Shown here in pieces: positions 17,201-25,153 of a stretch of 64,000 bases of DNA. The notes under the pieces are model-generated. The model made no database searches and was not told the DNA's origin. It worked only from the letters and a program-made list of their open reading frames with translations. Position 1 is the stretch's first letter, and each line of letters begins with the position of its first letter. The position numbers and the translations under genes were made by a program. The DNA is taken from positions 62,001-126,000 of the forward strand of contig NZ_JBGGTX010000004.1 in the NCBI RefSeq assembly GCF_041287255.1, read 5' to 3'. Source of the DNA: Tamlana flava (GTDB taxonomy: Bacteria > Bacteroidota > Bacteroidia > Flavobacteriales > Flavobacteriaceae).

Positions 17201-17775
17201 AATTAAAAACGGTTTACATTGAGAATTTAGGCGATAATAAATTCAAGATAGCGGCACTTCCCCTGGAGGCACAAGTGGCACCCATAAATGGTATTCTGGT
17301 AGAAGATGTTGATCAAGACGGGTTTTTAGATCTTTTGTTAGTGGGTAATAATTATAATGCTGAGGTAGGTAATGGAAGGTACGATGCTTCAATTGGGCAT
17401 TTTTTGCACAATAGTGGTCATGGTTCTTTTGAAGTTGTGGATAACAATGTTTCAAACTTTTCGGTAACAGGCGATTCTAAAAGTATTGTAAAAGTTAGAA
17501 CCACTTCAGCACCAACAATTTTAGTGGGAGCAAATAATAGTGAAGTTAAATCATTTATTTTAAATAGAAGAGATTATTTGGTTCTAAAGCCAGAAAACAG
17601 CGAAGCATTTGCCATAGTCAATCTAAGAAATGGCTCAAAAAGGAGACAGGAATTTACATTGGGAGGAGGTTACCTATCACAATCAGCAAATGGTATTGAA
17701 ATCTCCCCTTCAATTGAATCAGTAGTGTTTTATGGCCGAAATGGAGGAGTAAAGAGAACGGTAACTTTTGATTAA
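14278..17775 (+). CDS. FG-GAP/VCBS repeat lipoprotein with ASPIC/UnbV domain (CRTAC1-like)
   Basis: A 1165-residue protein beginning at TTG (no in-frame ATG fits), with a lipobox ending at Cys19 (LATGCAK). Two blocks of FG-GAP beta-propeller repeats carry many DxDxDG calcium loops (DFNGDDLPD, DYDLDGDLD, DFDNDGLND, DLNGDGLED, DYDNDGDID). They surround an ASPIC/UnbV domain near residues 515-600 (GAKVSIYLGGQ, VEWPDGK). No catalytic motif is seen. In third place after susCD, where surface glycan-binding proteins usually sit, it may bind substrate at the cell surface. This role is inference. It shares architecture with the N-terminal part of the protein at 5122-9144. Confidence 0.85.
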   Translation: MKVKNSFIVFLVVILATGCAKENTQNKLFERISANYSGINFQNEITTNDSINILTYEYLYNGGGVGIGDFNGDDLPDVILSGNLVKSKIYLNKGDLQFDDITESSGINTHGKWCTGVSIVDINQDGLDDIYLSVGGMGNKNEFPNLLYINNGDLTFTESASEYGLADQGESIQSVFFDYDLDGDLDMYLLTGGGFEKSAINIRPILKDGQGRNTDRIYRNDFNEALGHPVFSNVSSEVGVTIEGFGLGVSVFDANNDKWPDVYVSNDYLSRDFLYINQQDGTFKEEASNYFGHISHFSMGNDVADINNDGLLDVLTVDMLPENVKRRKLMSGGHSHDIFKIALQFGYGHQHMRNMLQRNNGNKTFSEIGQLSGIDKTDWSWAPLMADFDNDGLNDIYITNGFGKDITDMDFVKYRQSKVSAFRDVEDLKKSVIDCLYARPTIKVANYAYKNKGDLTFEKVTDRWGFNEESISNGAAYADLDADGDLDLIVNNINQPAFVYRNTLREKDTLNSNYLMVQLKGSVQNKKGIGAKVSIYLGGQQKVWINQPVRGFQSSVGTILHFGLKNQNKIDSLKVEWPDGKNNIFFDLKSNQRLNVSYDKAVFQKKVPAFVGNRYFEIDTTFHHSSKDKSYNDFASQSLLMQKYSNQGPGMAVGDLNGDGLEDVFVGGAYGFNAAIHYQEKNGGFKKVELENTEFFEDEGALIFDADGDGLNDLYVASGGSERYAGHNAYQDRIYYNVNSKLILGELPEMFTSTSTVVGGDYDNDGDIDLFVGGRLVPGAYPMPPKSYILENQSGKFINVTDKVCPVLNDAGMVTSAVWTDFDNDLKLDLVVVGEFMPITMLKGNGEQLINITENSNLENTSGFWNSIQSGDFDNDGDIDFVAGNLGLNSNLKILENHPIKLDYADFDNNGSVDPIFSKYEEGKYYPIASLDQLIGQLPMIKKKFLFYNSFAKSSTQDILGLFGSIEHNTLEAKKLKTVYIENLGDNKFKIAALPLEAQVAPINGILVEDVDQDGFLDLLLVGNNYNAEVGNGRYDASIGHFLHNSGHGSFEVVDNNVSNFSVTGDSKSIVKVRTTSAPTILVGANNSEVKSFILNRRDYLVLKPENSEAFAIVNLRNGSKRRQEFTLGGGYLSQSANGIEISPSIESVVFYGRNGGVKRTVTFD

Positions 17776-17926
17776 ATGAAATCCTAATCCTAGTTTTCTC
17801 TGAGAGAATACTTAAATTTCTAAAAATTATTTTATTGATACCTTGAAAAGCACCGAATATTTTAACTATATTCATCAATTTATATCAGGTTTTCTTGGTG
17901 TTTTTAAATCTTTTTGATTATTTTGC

Positions 17927-17945
17927 AAGTGTGTATTTTACACTT
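17927..17945. promoter_or_regulatory. Candidate AraR operator 4 (upstream of the enzyme operon)
   Basis: AAGTGT, seven bases (GTATTTT), ACACTT: both half-sites perfect. It is 44 bases upstream of the GH51 start, so the glycosidase genes probably have their own AraR-controlled promoter in addition to that of susC. Confidence 0.75.
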
Positions 17946-17988
17946 GTTTTTTTAGACTGAATTAACGATAATATAAATACAATAATCC

Positions 17989-19545
17989 ATGGCAATCTTT
18001 AAACAGAAATTTATTGGGAATGTTATTGCAATCTTTTTCTTTGCAACTTCTAGTAGTCAATCTCAGAATAGTACAGTAATAAAAATTGGCACGGATGATT
18101 CTGCGCCAATCATTAGTAAACATATCTATGGGCACTTCGCCGAACATTTAGGAAGATCTGTTTATGATGGATTTTATGTGGGAGAAGATAGTTCAATACC
18201 AAATACAAATGGTATTAGAAATGATATTATCGATGCCCTTAAAGGATTGAAAGTACCTAATTTACGTTGGCCTGGAGGCTGTTTTGCCGATGAGTACCAC
18301 TGGAAGGATGGTGTAGGTCCAAAGCAGGAAAGACCTGTTATAATAAATACACATTGGGGTCAGGTAGAAGAAGATAATAGCTTTGGAACCCATGAGTTTT
18401 TAAAATTATGTGAGCTTTTAGATGCTGAACCTTATTTGGCAGGAAATGTGGGAAGCGGAACGGTTGAAGAATTGAACGATTGGGTGGAGTATTGCAATTA
18501 CGATGGGAATACAGATATGGCCAATTGGAGAAAGTCTAACGGGCAAGAAGAACCATGGCGTGTTAAATACTGGGGCATTGGTAATGAAAGCTGGGGTTGC
18601 GGAGGAAATATGACACCAGAGCATTTCGCTAACTTATACAGGCAATATGCAACCTATGCCAGAAATTATCCAGGTTCTAATATAAAAAGAATTGCCTCAG
18701 GAGCAGATTCCGACAATTATGATTGGACTGAAGTGATGATGAGGGATGTGCCGCATTGGATGATGTGGGGTCTTTCACTGCATTATTATACTCGTACAGG
18801 ATGGCCTCCTACAGGCAATGCAACAAAATTTGATGAATCTGATTACTTCCTTATTATGAAACATTGTTTAAAGACCAGTGAAATCCTAGATAGACACATA
18901 GCTATTATGGATAAATATGACCCCAAAAAGAGAGTCGCTTTGGTGGTGGACGAATGGGGGAGCTGGTATGCCGTAGAAGAAGGAACAAATCCAGGGTTTG
19001 CGTACCAACAAAATTCAATGCGCGATGCCATGATAGCTGGTATTTCATTGAATATGTTTAACGAAAGAGCAGATAGAATTAAAATGGCTAATTTGGCGCA
19101 AGCGGTAAATGTGTTACAAGCCGTAATTTTAACCGATAGTGAAAAAATGCTGTTGACACCTACCTATCACGTCATGAAAATGTATGCAGCTCACCAAGAC
19201 TCAAAGCTTTTGCCTGTTTCTTTTGAATCACCTGAATATACTTTTAATGGAGAATCACTTCCTGCGATATCAGCTTCAGCTTCAAAAGATAAAAATGGGT
19301 TGGTTCATATCTCTTTGGTAAACATAGATTCCCAAAAAGAAAATGTAGTTGAGATTGATTGTGGTGAATTAGGAGTAAAGGGTTTTTCAGGAACCATAGT
19401 AGCGTCAAAGAAATTACAAGATCATAATACTTTTGACAACCCTGGCAAAATTGCTACTAAGGTATTTAAAGATTTTAAATTTAAAAAGGGAAAACTTTCT
19501 GTTACAATACCTCCTTTTTCCGTCGTTATGATTGAAGGAGAGTAG
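17989..19545 (+). CDS. GH51 alpha-L-arabinofuranosidase
   Basis: A 518-residue protein with a probable signal peptide (about 1-24, ending near SQSQN), so periplasmic or surface rather than cytosolic. The GH51 (beta/alpha)8 barrel shows the acid/base Glu200 in WGIGNESWG and the nucleophile Glu322 in LVVDEWGSWY. NLRWPGGCFADEYHWKDG is a family hallmark, and a C-terminal beta-sandwich follows. It releases terminal alpha-L-arabinofuranose from arabinan or arabinoxylan oligosaccharides with retention. It is the first gene after an AraR operator and heads the run of seven enzymes. Confidence 0.94.
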   Translation: MAIFKQKFIGNVIAIFFFATSSSQSQNSTVIKIGTDDSAPIISKHIYGHFAEHLGRSVYDGFYVGEDSSIPNTNGIRNDIIDALKGLKVPNLRWPGGCFADEYHWKDGVGPKQERPVIINTHWGQVEEDNSFGTHEFLKLCELLDAEPYLAGNVGSGTVEELNDWVEYCNYDGNTDMANWRKSNGQEEPWRVKYWGIGNESWGCGGNMTPEHFANLYRQYATYARNYPGSNIKRIASGADSDNYDWTEVMMRDVPHWMMWGLSLHYYTRTGWPPTGNATKFDESDYFLIMKHCLKTSEILDRHIAIMDKYDPKKRVALVVDEWGSWYAVEEGTNPGFAYQQNSMRDAMIAGISLNMFNERADRIKMANLAQAVNVLQAVILTDSEKMLLTPTYHVMKMYAAHQDSKLLPVSFESPEYTFNGESLPAISASASKDKNGLVHISLVNIDSQKENVVEIDCGELGVKGFSGTIVASKKLQDHNTFDNPGKIATKVFKDFKFKKGKLSVTIPPFSVVMIEGE

Positions 19546-19555
19546 AGATTTAGCG

Positions 19556-21160
19556 ATGAAGAAAAGGAATATGTTATCAAATCTTAAGCCAGTTGTCCTA
19601 ATTTATGCACTATTGCTTGTTGTTTTCAGTTGCTCAAAAAATGATGAATCCGAGCATCCAAAGACAGGTACAGTTTTAAACGAGGAGTGTTCTGGAACTA
19701 CTCAGATTATTATATATGCCGATGGTAATGGAGGTTCTACAACAACTAATTTTGAAAATTCGGTTGCATGTGGATATGTTGCTCCAACCTCAAAGGTTTA
19801 CACAGTTGATAATATTGAAGACACTTATTATGATGTAGCCGGTCCTGCAAATATTAAGGATTGGGGGCCATATAACGTTCACGACCCTTCAGTAATAAAA
19901 GTGGGTGATACCTATTATTGTTACAATACGGATGTGTCATTTGGTTCAGACATACGTCCTGGTATTCAAATTAGAAAAACACAAGATTTAATTAATTGGC
20001 AATGGGTTGGTTGGGTTTTTAATTCGTTACCCTCGCAAGGCGCCAATTTCGTACGAAGTAAAGGAACGGAACCTTTTAATTCTCTATGGGCTCCTTATGT
20101 AATGAAAGTGGGTAGTGAATACCGTTTGTATTATTCCTTATCTTCTGCCGTTGGAAGATTAAGCGTTATTGGATTGGCTACTTCAGATAGTCCTGAGGGG
20201 CCATGGTTGGAAAAAGGTTTAGTGGTCACATCAGAAGCAGATGGATCTGTTCAAACTAATGCAATAGACCCTTCAGTAGTTGTAACACCCTCTGGGGAAT
20301 ATTGGTTTTATTATGGTTCTGCTTGGGATGGAATCTACAAACTAAAATTGAACCCAGCAACAGGTTTGTCTTTAGTTAATGGAGATAAAGGTACACGAAT
20401 AGCGCAGCGTGGTTTTACTGGTGGTTCAATAAATGGAAACATTGAGGGGCCAGAAGTCATTTACAATGCAGAGCAAGGCAAGTACTATATGTTCATAGCT
20501 TATGATTGGCTTCAAACTAAATATAATGTTCGTGTTGGTCGGGGAGACACACCCAATGGTCCATTTTACGATTTTAATGGTGTAAATATTAATACTGATG
20601 TAGATAATGCCCCTATGATACTGGCACCTTACAAATTTAACGGACATTCTGGTTGGCAAGGGGTTTCCCATCCCGGTGTTTTTAGTGACGGTAATGGCCA
20701 ATACTATATGGCGCATCAAGGTAGGCCTGGTATTAACAGTTTTTTCATGATTTTGCATGTGCGCAAAATACACTGGACCGAAGATGGCTGGCCCATTGTT
20801 TCACCAGAGCGGTATGCAGCCGTTAATCAGGATGTAATTTCTGATGCGGACTTAGTGGGTACCTATGAGCAAATAATTTTAGGATATCGTGTAGTTCCAG
20901 GGTATGCGGATGAACAAACCTCTGCCGACTTTCAAACATCAATTAGCCTTGAATTGGCAGCCGATGGTTCTATGAATGGTGATGCTAACAATTCATGGAC
21001 TTACAATGCACCTTGGTTAACTTTAACCTGGGCAAATGGTTTTACGGATAAATTATATGTGGAACGTGGTCGGGATTGGGAAAACAAAGTAGCTACTACA
21101 ATTTTGCTATCTGGATTGAATAACGACGGAACGGCAATATGGGGTAAAAAAATAAACTAA
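19556..21160 (+). CDS. GH43 endo-1,5-alpha-L-arabinanase-type lipoprotein
   Basis: About 534 residues from ATG 19556, chosen over an upstream TTG at 19532 that would overlap the GH51 gene. A lipobox ends at Cys in VVFSCSKN, so it is likely surface anchored. The five-bladed propeller shows the catalytic base Asp in YNVHDPSVI, the modulator Asp in NAIDPSVV and the acid Glu in NIEGPEVI. A C-terminal beta-domain (about 400-534) follows, as in the longer endo-arabinanases. Endo-cleavage of the alpha-1,5-arabinan backbone at the surface would feed SusCD. Family is firm; endo mode rests on resemblance. Confidence 0.9.
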   Translation: MKKRNMLSNLKPVVLIYALLLVVFSCSKNDESEHPKTGTVLNEECSGTTQIIIYADGNGGSTTTNFENSVACGYVAPTSKVYTVDNIEDTYYDVAGPANIKDWGPYNVHDPSVIKVGDTYYCYNTDVSFGSDIRPGIQIRKTQDLINWQWVGWVFNSLPSQGANFVRSKGTEPFNSLWAPYVMKVGSEYRLYYSLSSAVGRLSVIGLATSDSPEGPWLEKGLVVTSEADGSVQTNAIDPSVVVTPSGEYWFYYGSAWDGIYKLKLNPATGLSLVNGDKGTRIAQRGFTGGSINGNIEGPEVIYNAEQGKYYMFIAYDWLQTKYNVRVGRGDTPNGPFYDFNGVNINTDVDNAPMILAPYKFNGHSGWQGVSHPGVFSDGNGQYYMAHQGRPGINSFFMILHVRKIHWTEDGWPIVSPERYAAVNQDVISDADLVGTYEQIILGYRVVPGYADEQTSADFQTSISLELAADGSMNGDANNSWTYNAPWLTLTWANGFTDKLYVERGRDWENKVATTILLSGLNNDGTAIWGKKIN

Positions 21161-21171
21161 ACCGCTAATTT

Positions 21172-22149
21172 ATGAACAAATTATTCGTCTCTTTTTTTGC
21201 TTTATTTATCATTTTTGCATGCGGTTCAAGCAAAAGTAATAGAAACTCTTCTGCTGTAGGTGATTTAAAATTTAATAACCCAATAATCACCGAGAAATAC
21301 ACAGCTGATGCAGCCGCAATTGTATATGATGGAAAGGTGTATTTATACGCCGGTCATGATCAAGCGCCAAACGATGTTAATGCATACAGAATGCATGAGT
21401 GGTTGGTATATTCATCACCAGATATGATACATTGGACTGAACATCCGGTGCCATTAAAACCAACTGATTTTAAGTGGGCCTCTGGTGAAGCATGGGCCTC
21501 TCAGGTTATTGAGAAAGACGGAAAATTTTATTGGTATGTAACTGTTGAACATGGCAGTATTCACGGCAAGGCAATTGGTGTTGCTGTTTCAGATAGTCCC
21601 ATTGGGCCATTTGAAGATGCTATTGGTAAAGCATTGATTACAAATAACATGACTACCCAAACGAGAATTAGTTGGGACGATATAGACCCAACGGTTTGGA
21701 TTGATAATGATGGGCAGGCTTATTTGTTTTGGGGAAATACTGTTTGCAAATACGCCAAGTTAAAACCCAATATGATTGAGTTGGATGGTCCAATTATGAC
21801 CATTGATTTGCCAAATTTTACCGAAGCTCCTTGGATTCATAAAAAAGGCGATTGGTACTATCTATCTTATGCCTACCAGTTTCCGGAAAAAATAGCTTAT
21901 GCCATGAGCAAATCCATTAATGGTCCATGGGAGTTTAAAGGAATATTAAATGAAGTGTCTGGAAACAGTAATACAAATCATCAAGCCATTATTGAGTTCA
22001 AAGGGAAAGATTATTTTATATATCACAATGGTTCTATCCCTACTCATGGAGGTAGTTTTAGGCGTTCGGTATGTGTAGATAGGCTTTACTATAATGAAGA
22101 CGGCACCATTAAACGTGTTATCATGACATCAGAAGGCATTCAAGAATAA
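21172..22149 (+). CDS. GH43 glycosidase lipoprotein (arabinofuranosidase or xylosidase type)
   Basis: A 325-residue protein, lipobox ending at Cys17 (IIFACGSS). GH43 catalytic positions are visible: Asp in YTADAAAIVYDG, Asp in DDIDPTVWID and Glu in FTEAPWIH. It is a single propeller without an added module and belongs to a different subgroup from its two GH43 neighbours. Exo-acting alpha-L-arabinofuranosidase is the best guess given the locus; beta-xylosidase activity occurs in related subfamilies. It starts 11 bases after the preceding gene. Confidence 0.87.
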   Translation: MNKLFVSFFALFIIFACGSSKSNRNSSAVGDLKFNNPIITEKYTADAAAIVYDGKVYLYAGHDQAPNDVNAYRMHEWLVYSSPDMIHWTEHPVPLKPTDFKWASGEAWASQVIEKDGKFYWYVTVEHGSIHGKAIGVAVSDSPIGPFEDAIGKALITNNMTTQTRISWDDIDPTVWIDNDGQAYLFWGNTVCKYAKLKPNMIELDGPIMTIDLPNFTEAPWIHKKGDWYYLSYAYQFPEKIAYAMSKSINGPWEFKGILNEVSGNSNTNHQAIIEFKGKDYFIYHNGSIPTHGGSFRRSVCVDRLYYNEDGTIKRVIMTSEGIQE

Positions 22150-22158
22150 ATTATAATT

Positions 22159-23142
22159 ATGAAACTATTCCGTCTAATATTTTTTACCTTTCTTGCTACA
22201 TTTGGTCTGTCATTAGCCGCACAAAACATTCGCGTACACGACCCTGTGGTCATTAAACAAGGAGACACCTTTTATCTATTCTGCACAGGTAGGGGAATTG
22301 ACTGCTACAGTTCAAAAGATTTAAAAAATTGGGAAAAGGAACCATCTGTGTTTTCTGAAAAGCCAAAATGGACAGATACTGTTGTGCCTGGATTCAGAAA
22401 TCATATTTGGGCTCCAGACATTTCGTTTCATAACGATATGTATTATCTATATTATTCAGTCTCAGCATTTGCTAAAAATACTTCTGCAATAGGATTGGCG
22501 ACAAACGTTACTTTAAACCCAAAAGATGAAAATTTTAAGTGGGTGGACCACGGAATTGTCATTCAGTCTGTTCCAAATCGGGATTTATGGAATGCCATAG
22601 ACCCCAATTTGGTATTTGATGAAAATAACACCCCTTGGTTGTCGTTCGGTTCTTTTTGGGAAGGTCTGAAAATGGTTAAACTAGATTCAGATTTAAAATC
22701 TATAGCAGAGCCTCAAGAATGGTACACCATTGCAAGAAGAGAGCGCAGTTTTGAATTGAAAGATGCAAATCCAGGAGATGCTGCTCTAGAGGCCCCGTTT
22801 ATTTTCAAAAAGAATGGGTACTATTATCTATTCTTGTCTTGGGATTTATGCTGTAGAGGAAAAAACAGTACCTACAAGGTTGTTGTCGGCCGTTCTGACA
22901 AGGCTACGGGCCCCTATTACGATAAAACTGGAAAATCTTTATTTGAAGGAGGAGGAACTTTGGTAGCTGAAGGAAATAAAGATTGGTTTGGCGTTGGTCA
23001 TAATAGCACCTATGTCTTTGATGGTAAGGATTATATGTTTTGTCACGGTTATGATGCCCACGATGATGGTAGACCAAAATTGATTATATCAGAACTTGCT
23101 TGGGATGATGAGCTTTGGCCACTAGTAAAACCAGTGGATTAA
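22159..23142 (+). CDS. GH43 arabinan endo-1,5-alpha-L-arabinosidase type, secreted
   Basis: A 327-residue protein with a signal peptide ending near SLAAQN and no lipobox Cys, so periplasmic. Catalytic marks are Asp in RVHDPVVI, Asp in NAIDPNLVFD and Glu in ALEAPFIFK; HIWAPDISF is shared with single-domain arabinanases. It probably cuts imported arabino-oligosaccharides. It starts 9 bases after the previous GH43 gene and 13 bases before the GH127 gene, one transcript. Confidence 0.9.
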   Translation: MKLFRLIFFTFLATFGLSLAAQNIRVHDPVVIKQGDTFYLFCTGRGIDCYSSKDLKNWEKEPSVFSEKPKWTDTVVPGFRNHIWAPDISFHNDMYYLYYSVSAFAKNTSAIGLATNVTLNPKDENFKWVDHGIVIQSVPNRDLWNAIDPNLVFDENNTPWLSFGSFWEGLKMVKLDSDLKSIAEPQEWYTIARRERSFELKDANPGDAALEAPFIFKKNGYYYLFLSWDLCCRGKNSTYKVVVGRSDKATGPYYDKTGKSLFEGGGTLVAEGNKDWFGVGHNSTYVFDGKDYMFCHGYDAHDDGRPKLIISELAWDDELWPLVKPVD

Positions 23143-23155
23143 ACAACAACTAAAA

Positions 23156-25153
23156 ATGAAACTATTAAAACATTTGTCAATTATTGCTTCATCGCTTTTT
23201 CTATTAAATTGTGTAGCAGATAAAAAAGATATTGCTGATATACATGAGGCAAAACCTGGCTATCAAATTGAGCCTGTTGATATTCAACATGTAAAGGTAA
23301 CCGATGAATTCTGGTTGCCAATCATTAAAAGGGTTCAGGAAAAAACAATTGAATATGCTATAGCTAAATGTGAGGAAGAAGGCCGTTTAGATAATTTCTT
23401 GATTGCAGGAGGGCAAATGGAAGGTGAAGTAAAAGGTGAAATGCCTTTTGATGATACTGATGTTTATAAAATTATTGAAGGGGCCTCAAATTCTTTAATA
23501 AGTGCACCAAATCAAGCGTTGGAAACCGTATTGGATTCCTTAATTGGCATCATAAAAGTTGGTCAAGAATCAGATGGCTATTTAACCACTTGGCGAACTA
23601 TAAACCCCGCTAAACCATCAGCCGCTTGGGTTGAGGTAAAGGAAGGAAAGCGATGGGAGTCTTTATTTATGAGTCATGAACTCTACAATGCTGGGCATTT
23701 ATATGAAGCGGCGGTTGTACATTACAAAGCTACCGGAAAACGGAGTTTTTTGGATATTGCTTTGAAAAACGCTGATTTAATGGTGAAAACATTTGGTGAT
23801 GGAGAGCATAAAATTTCTGCTGTTCCAGGGCATCAAATCATTGAGACAGGCTTGATAAAACTCTATCAAATTACAGGTAAGGAAGATTATTTATTGTTAG
23901 CAAAATACTTTTTGGATAACCGAGGAAACCCAGAAAATCATAAATTGTTTGGACCATATTCCCAAGATCATATTCCAGTTATAGACCAAGATGAGGTTGT
24001 TGGGCACGCGGTTAGGGCAGTATATATGTACGCAGCTATGACTGATATTGCAGCTATTCAAAAAGATACTTTGTATACCAAAGCGGTCAACAAATTATGG
24101 GACAATATGGTGAGCAAGAAAATGTACATAACCGGAGGTATAGGAGCAAAACATGATGGTGAGGCTTTTGGTGAAAACTATGAATTGCCAAACCTTACGG
24201 CTTACAACGAAACTTGTGCCGCTATTGGCGATGTGTATTGGAACCACAGACTACACAATCTATATGGCGATGTAAAATACTTTGATGTGATTGAACGCAC
24301 TCTATATAATGGATTAATTTCTGGTCTGTCATTAGATGGCACAAATTTTTTCTATCCAAATGCTTTAGAATCTGACGGTGTCTACAAATCTAATCGAGGG
24401 TCATGCACCCGCCAAGCATGGTTCGATTGTTCGTGTTGCCCAACCAATGTCATTCGTTTCGTTCCATCTATTCCTGGTTTGATTTATTCTAAAGGAAACA
24501 ATACGATTTATGTTAACTTATATGCTTCCAGTCATGCAGATATTGATTTAAAAGGTGAAAAAGTAAAAGTTTCCCAAGAAACCTCATATCCATGGAGTGG
24601 AAAAATTAATATAACTGTTGAAGCCAATTCGAAACTGACAATGAAATTTCGAGTTCCAGGTTGGAGCAGAAATGAGGTGTTGCCGAGCGACCTATATTCA
24701 TACACCAATGCTTCACAAGATGAACCAACACTTTCAATAAATGGTGAGAAATTTGAGGCCTCAATTAGGGATGGCTATTTTGAAGTTACCAGAAATTGGA
24801 AGACAGATGATGAAATTGAGCTCAATTTACCAATGGAGGTAAGAACGGTAAAGGCCAATGAAAAAGTGGAAGAAGACAGAGGAAAATTATCTTTGGAATA
24901 TGGCCCGATAGTATATGCCGTTGAGGAAGTGGACAACCCAAATTTTGATAGTATTACAGTATCATCTTTAGATGAGTTTACTGTTCAAAAGGAATCTATA
25001 CTTGAAGGTATAAACACCATTACAAACAATAAATTAAAAGCTATTCCTTATTATACTTGGTCTAACCGAGGCGTAAACAAAATGAAAGTTTGGCTTCCAA
25101 AAGCTGAATTAGGTTTCTCTAAAAGTAAAAGAACTATAAATGTTAATAAATAA
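23156..25153 (+). CDS. GH127 beta-L-arabinofuranosidase (DUF1680)
   Basis: A 665-residue protein with a lipoprotein-like signal (lipobox ending at Cys19, FLLNCVA). The (alpha/alpha)6 barrel holds Glu352 and Cys354 in YNETCAA and the Cys pair 427-428 in FDCSCCPTN. These match the zinc ligands and the nucleophilic Cys described for the Bifidobacterium HypBA1 enzyme. A C-terminal beta-sandwich follows. The family removes beta-linked L-arabinofuranose, found in extensin-type glycans and on some pectin side chains, so the target glycan has beta as well as alpha arabinose. Its last 14 bases overlap the next gene. Confidence 0.92.
   Translation: MKLLKHLSIIASSLFLLNCVADKKDIADIHEAKPGYQIEPVDIQHVKVTDEFWLPIIKRVQEKTIEYAIAKCEEEGRLDNFLIAGGQMEGEVKGEMPFDDTDVYKIIEGASNSLISAPNQALETVLDSLIGIIKVGQESDGYLTTWRTINPAKPSAAWVEVKEGKRWESLFMSHELYNAGHLYEAAVVHYKATGKRSFLDIALKNADLMVKTFGDGEHKISAVPGHQIIETGLIKLYQITGKEDYLLLAKYFLDNRGNPENHKLFGPYSQDHIPVIDQDEVVGHAVRAVYMYAAMTDIAAIQKDTLYTKAVNKLWDNMVSKKMYITGGIGAKHDGEAFGENYELPNLTAYNETCAAIGDVYWNHRLHNLYGDVKYFDVIERTLYNGLISGLSLDGTNFFYPNALESDGVYKSNRGSCTRQAWFDCSCCPTNVIRFVPSIPGLIYSKGNNTIYVNLYASSHADIDLKGEKVKVSQETSYPWSGKINITVEANSKLTMKFRVPGWSRNEVLPSDLYSYTNASQDEPTLSINGEKFEASIRDGYFEVTRNWKTDDEIELNLPMEVRTVKANEKVEEDRGKLSLEYGPIVYAVEEVDNPNFDSITVSSLDEFTVQKESILEGINTITNNKLKAIPYYTWSNRGVNKMKVWLPKAELGFSKSKRTINVNK

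Noticed and set aside
17796..17808. Short inverted repeat TTCTCTGAGAGAA after the FG-GAP gene
   Set aside because: The stem is only five pairs with no T-run, so it is not a convincing terminator.
19532..19555. TTG start for the first GH43 gene
   Set aside because: It would overlap the GH51 gene and puts extra charged residues before a clear lipoprotein signal that begins at ATG 19556.
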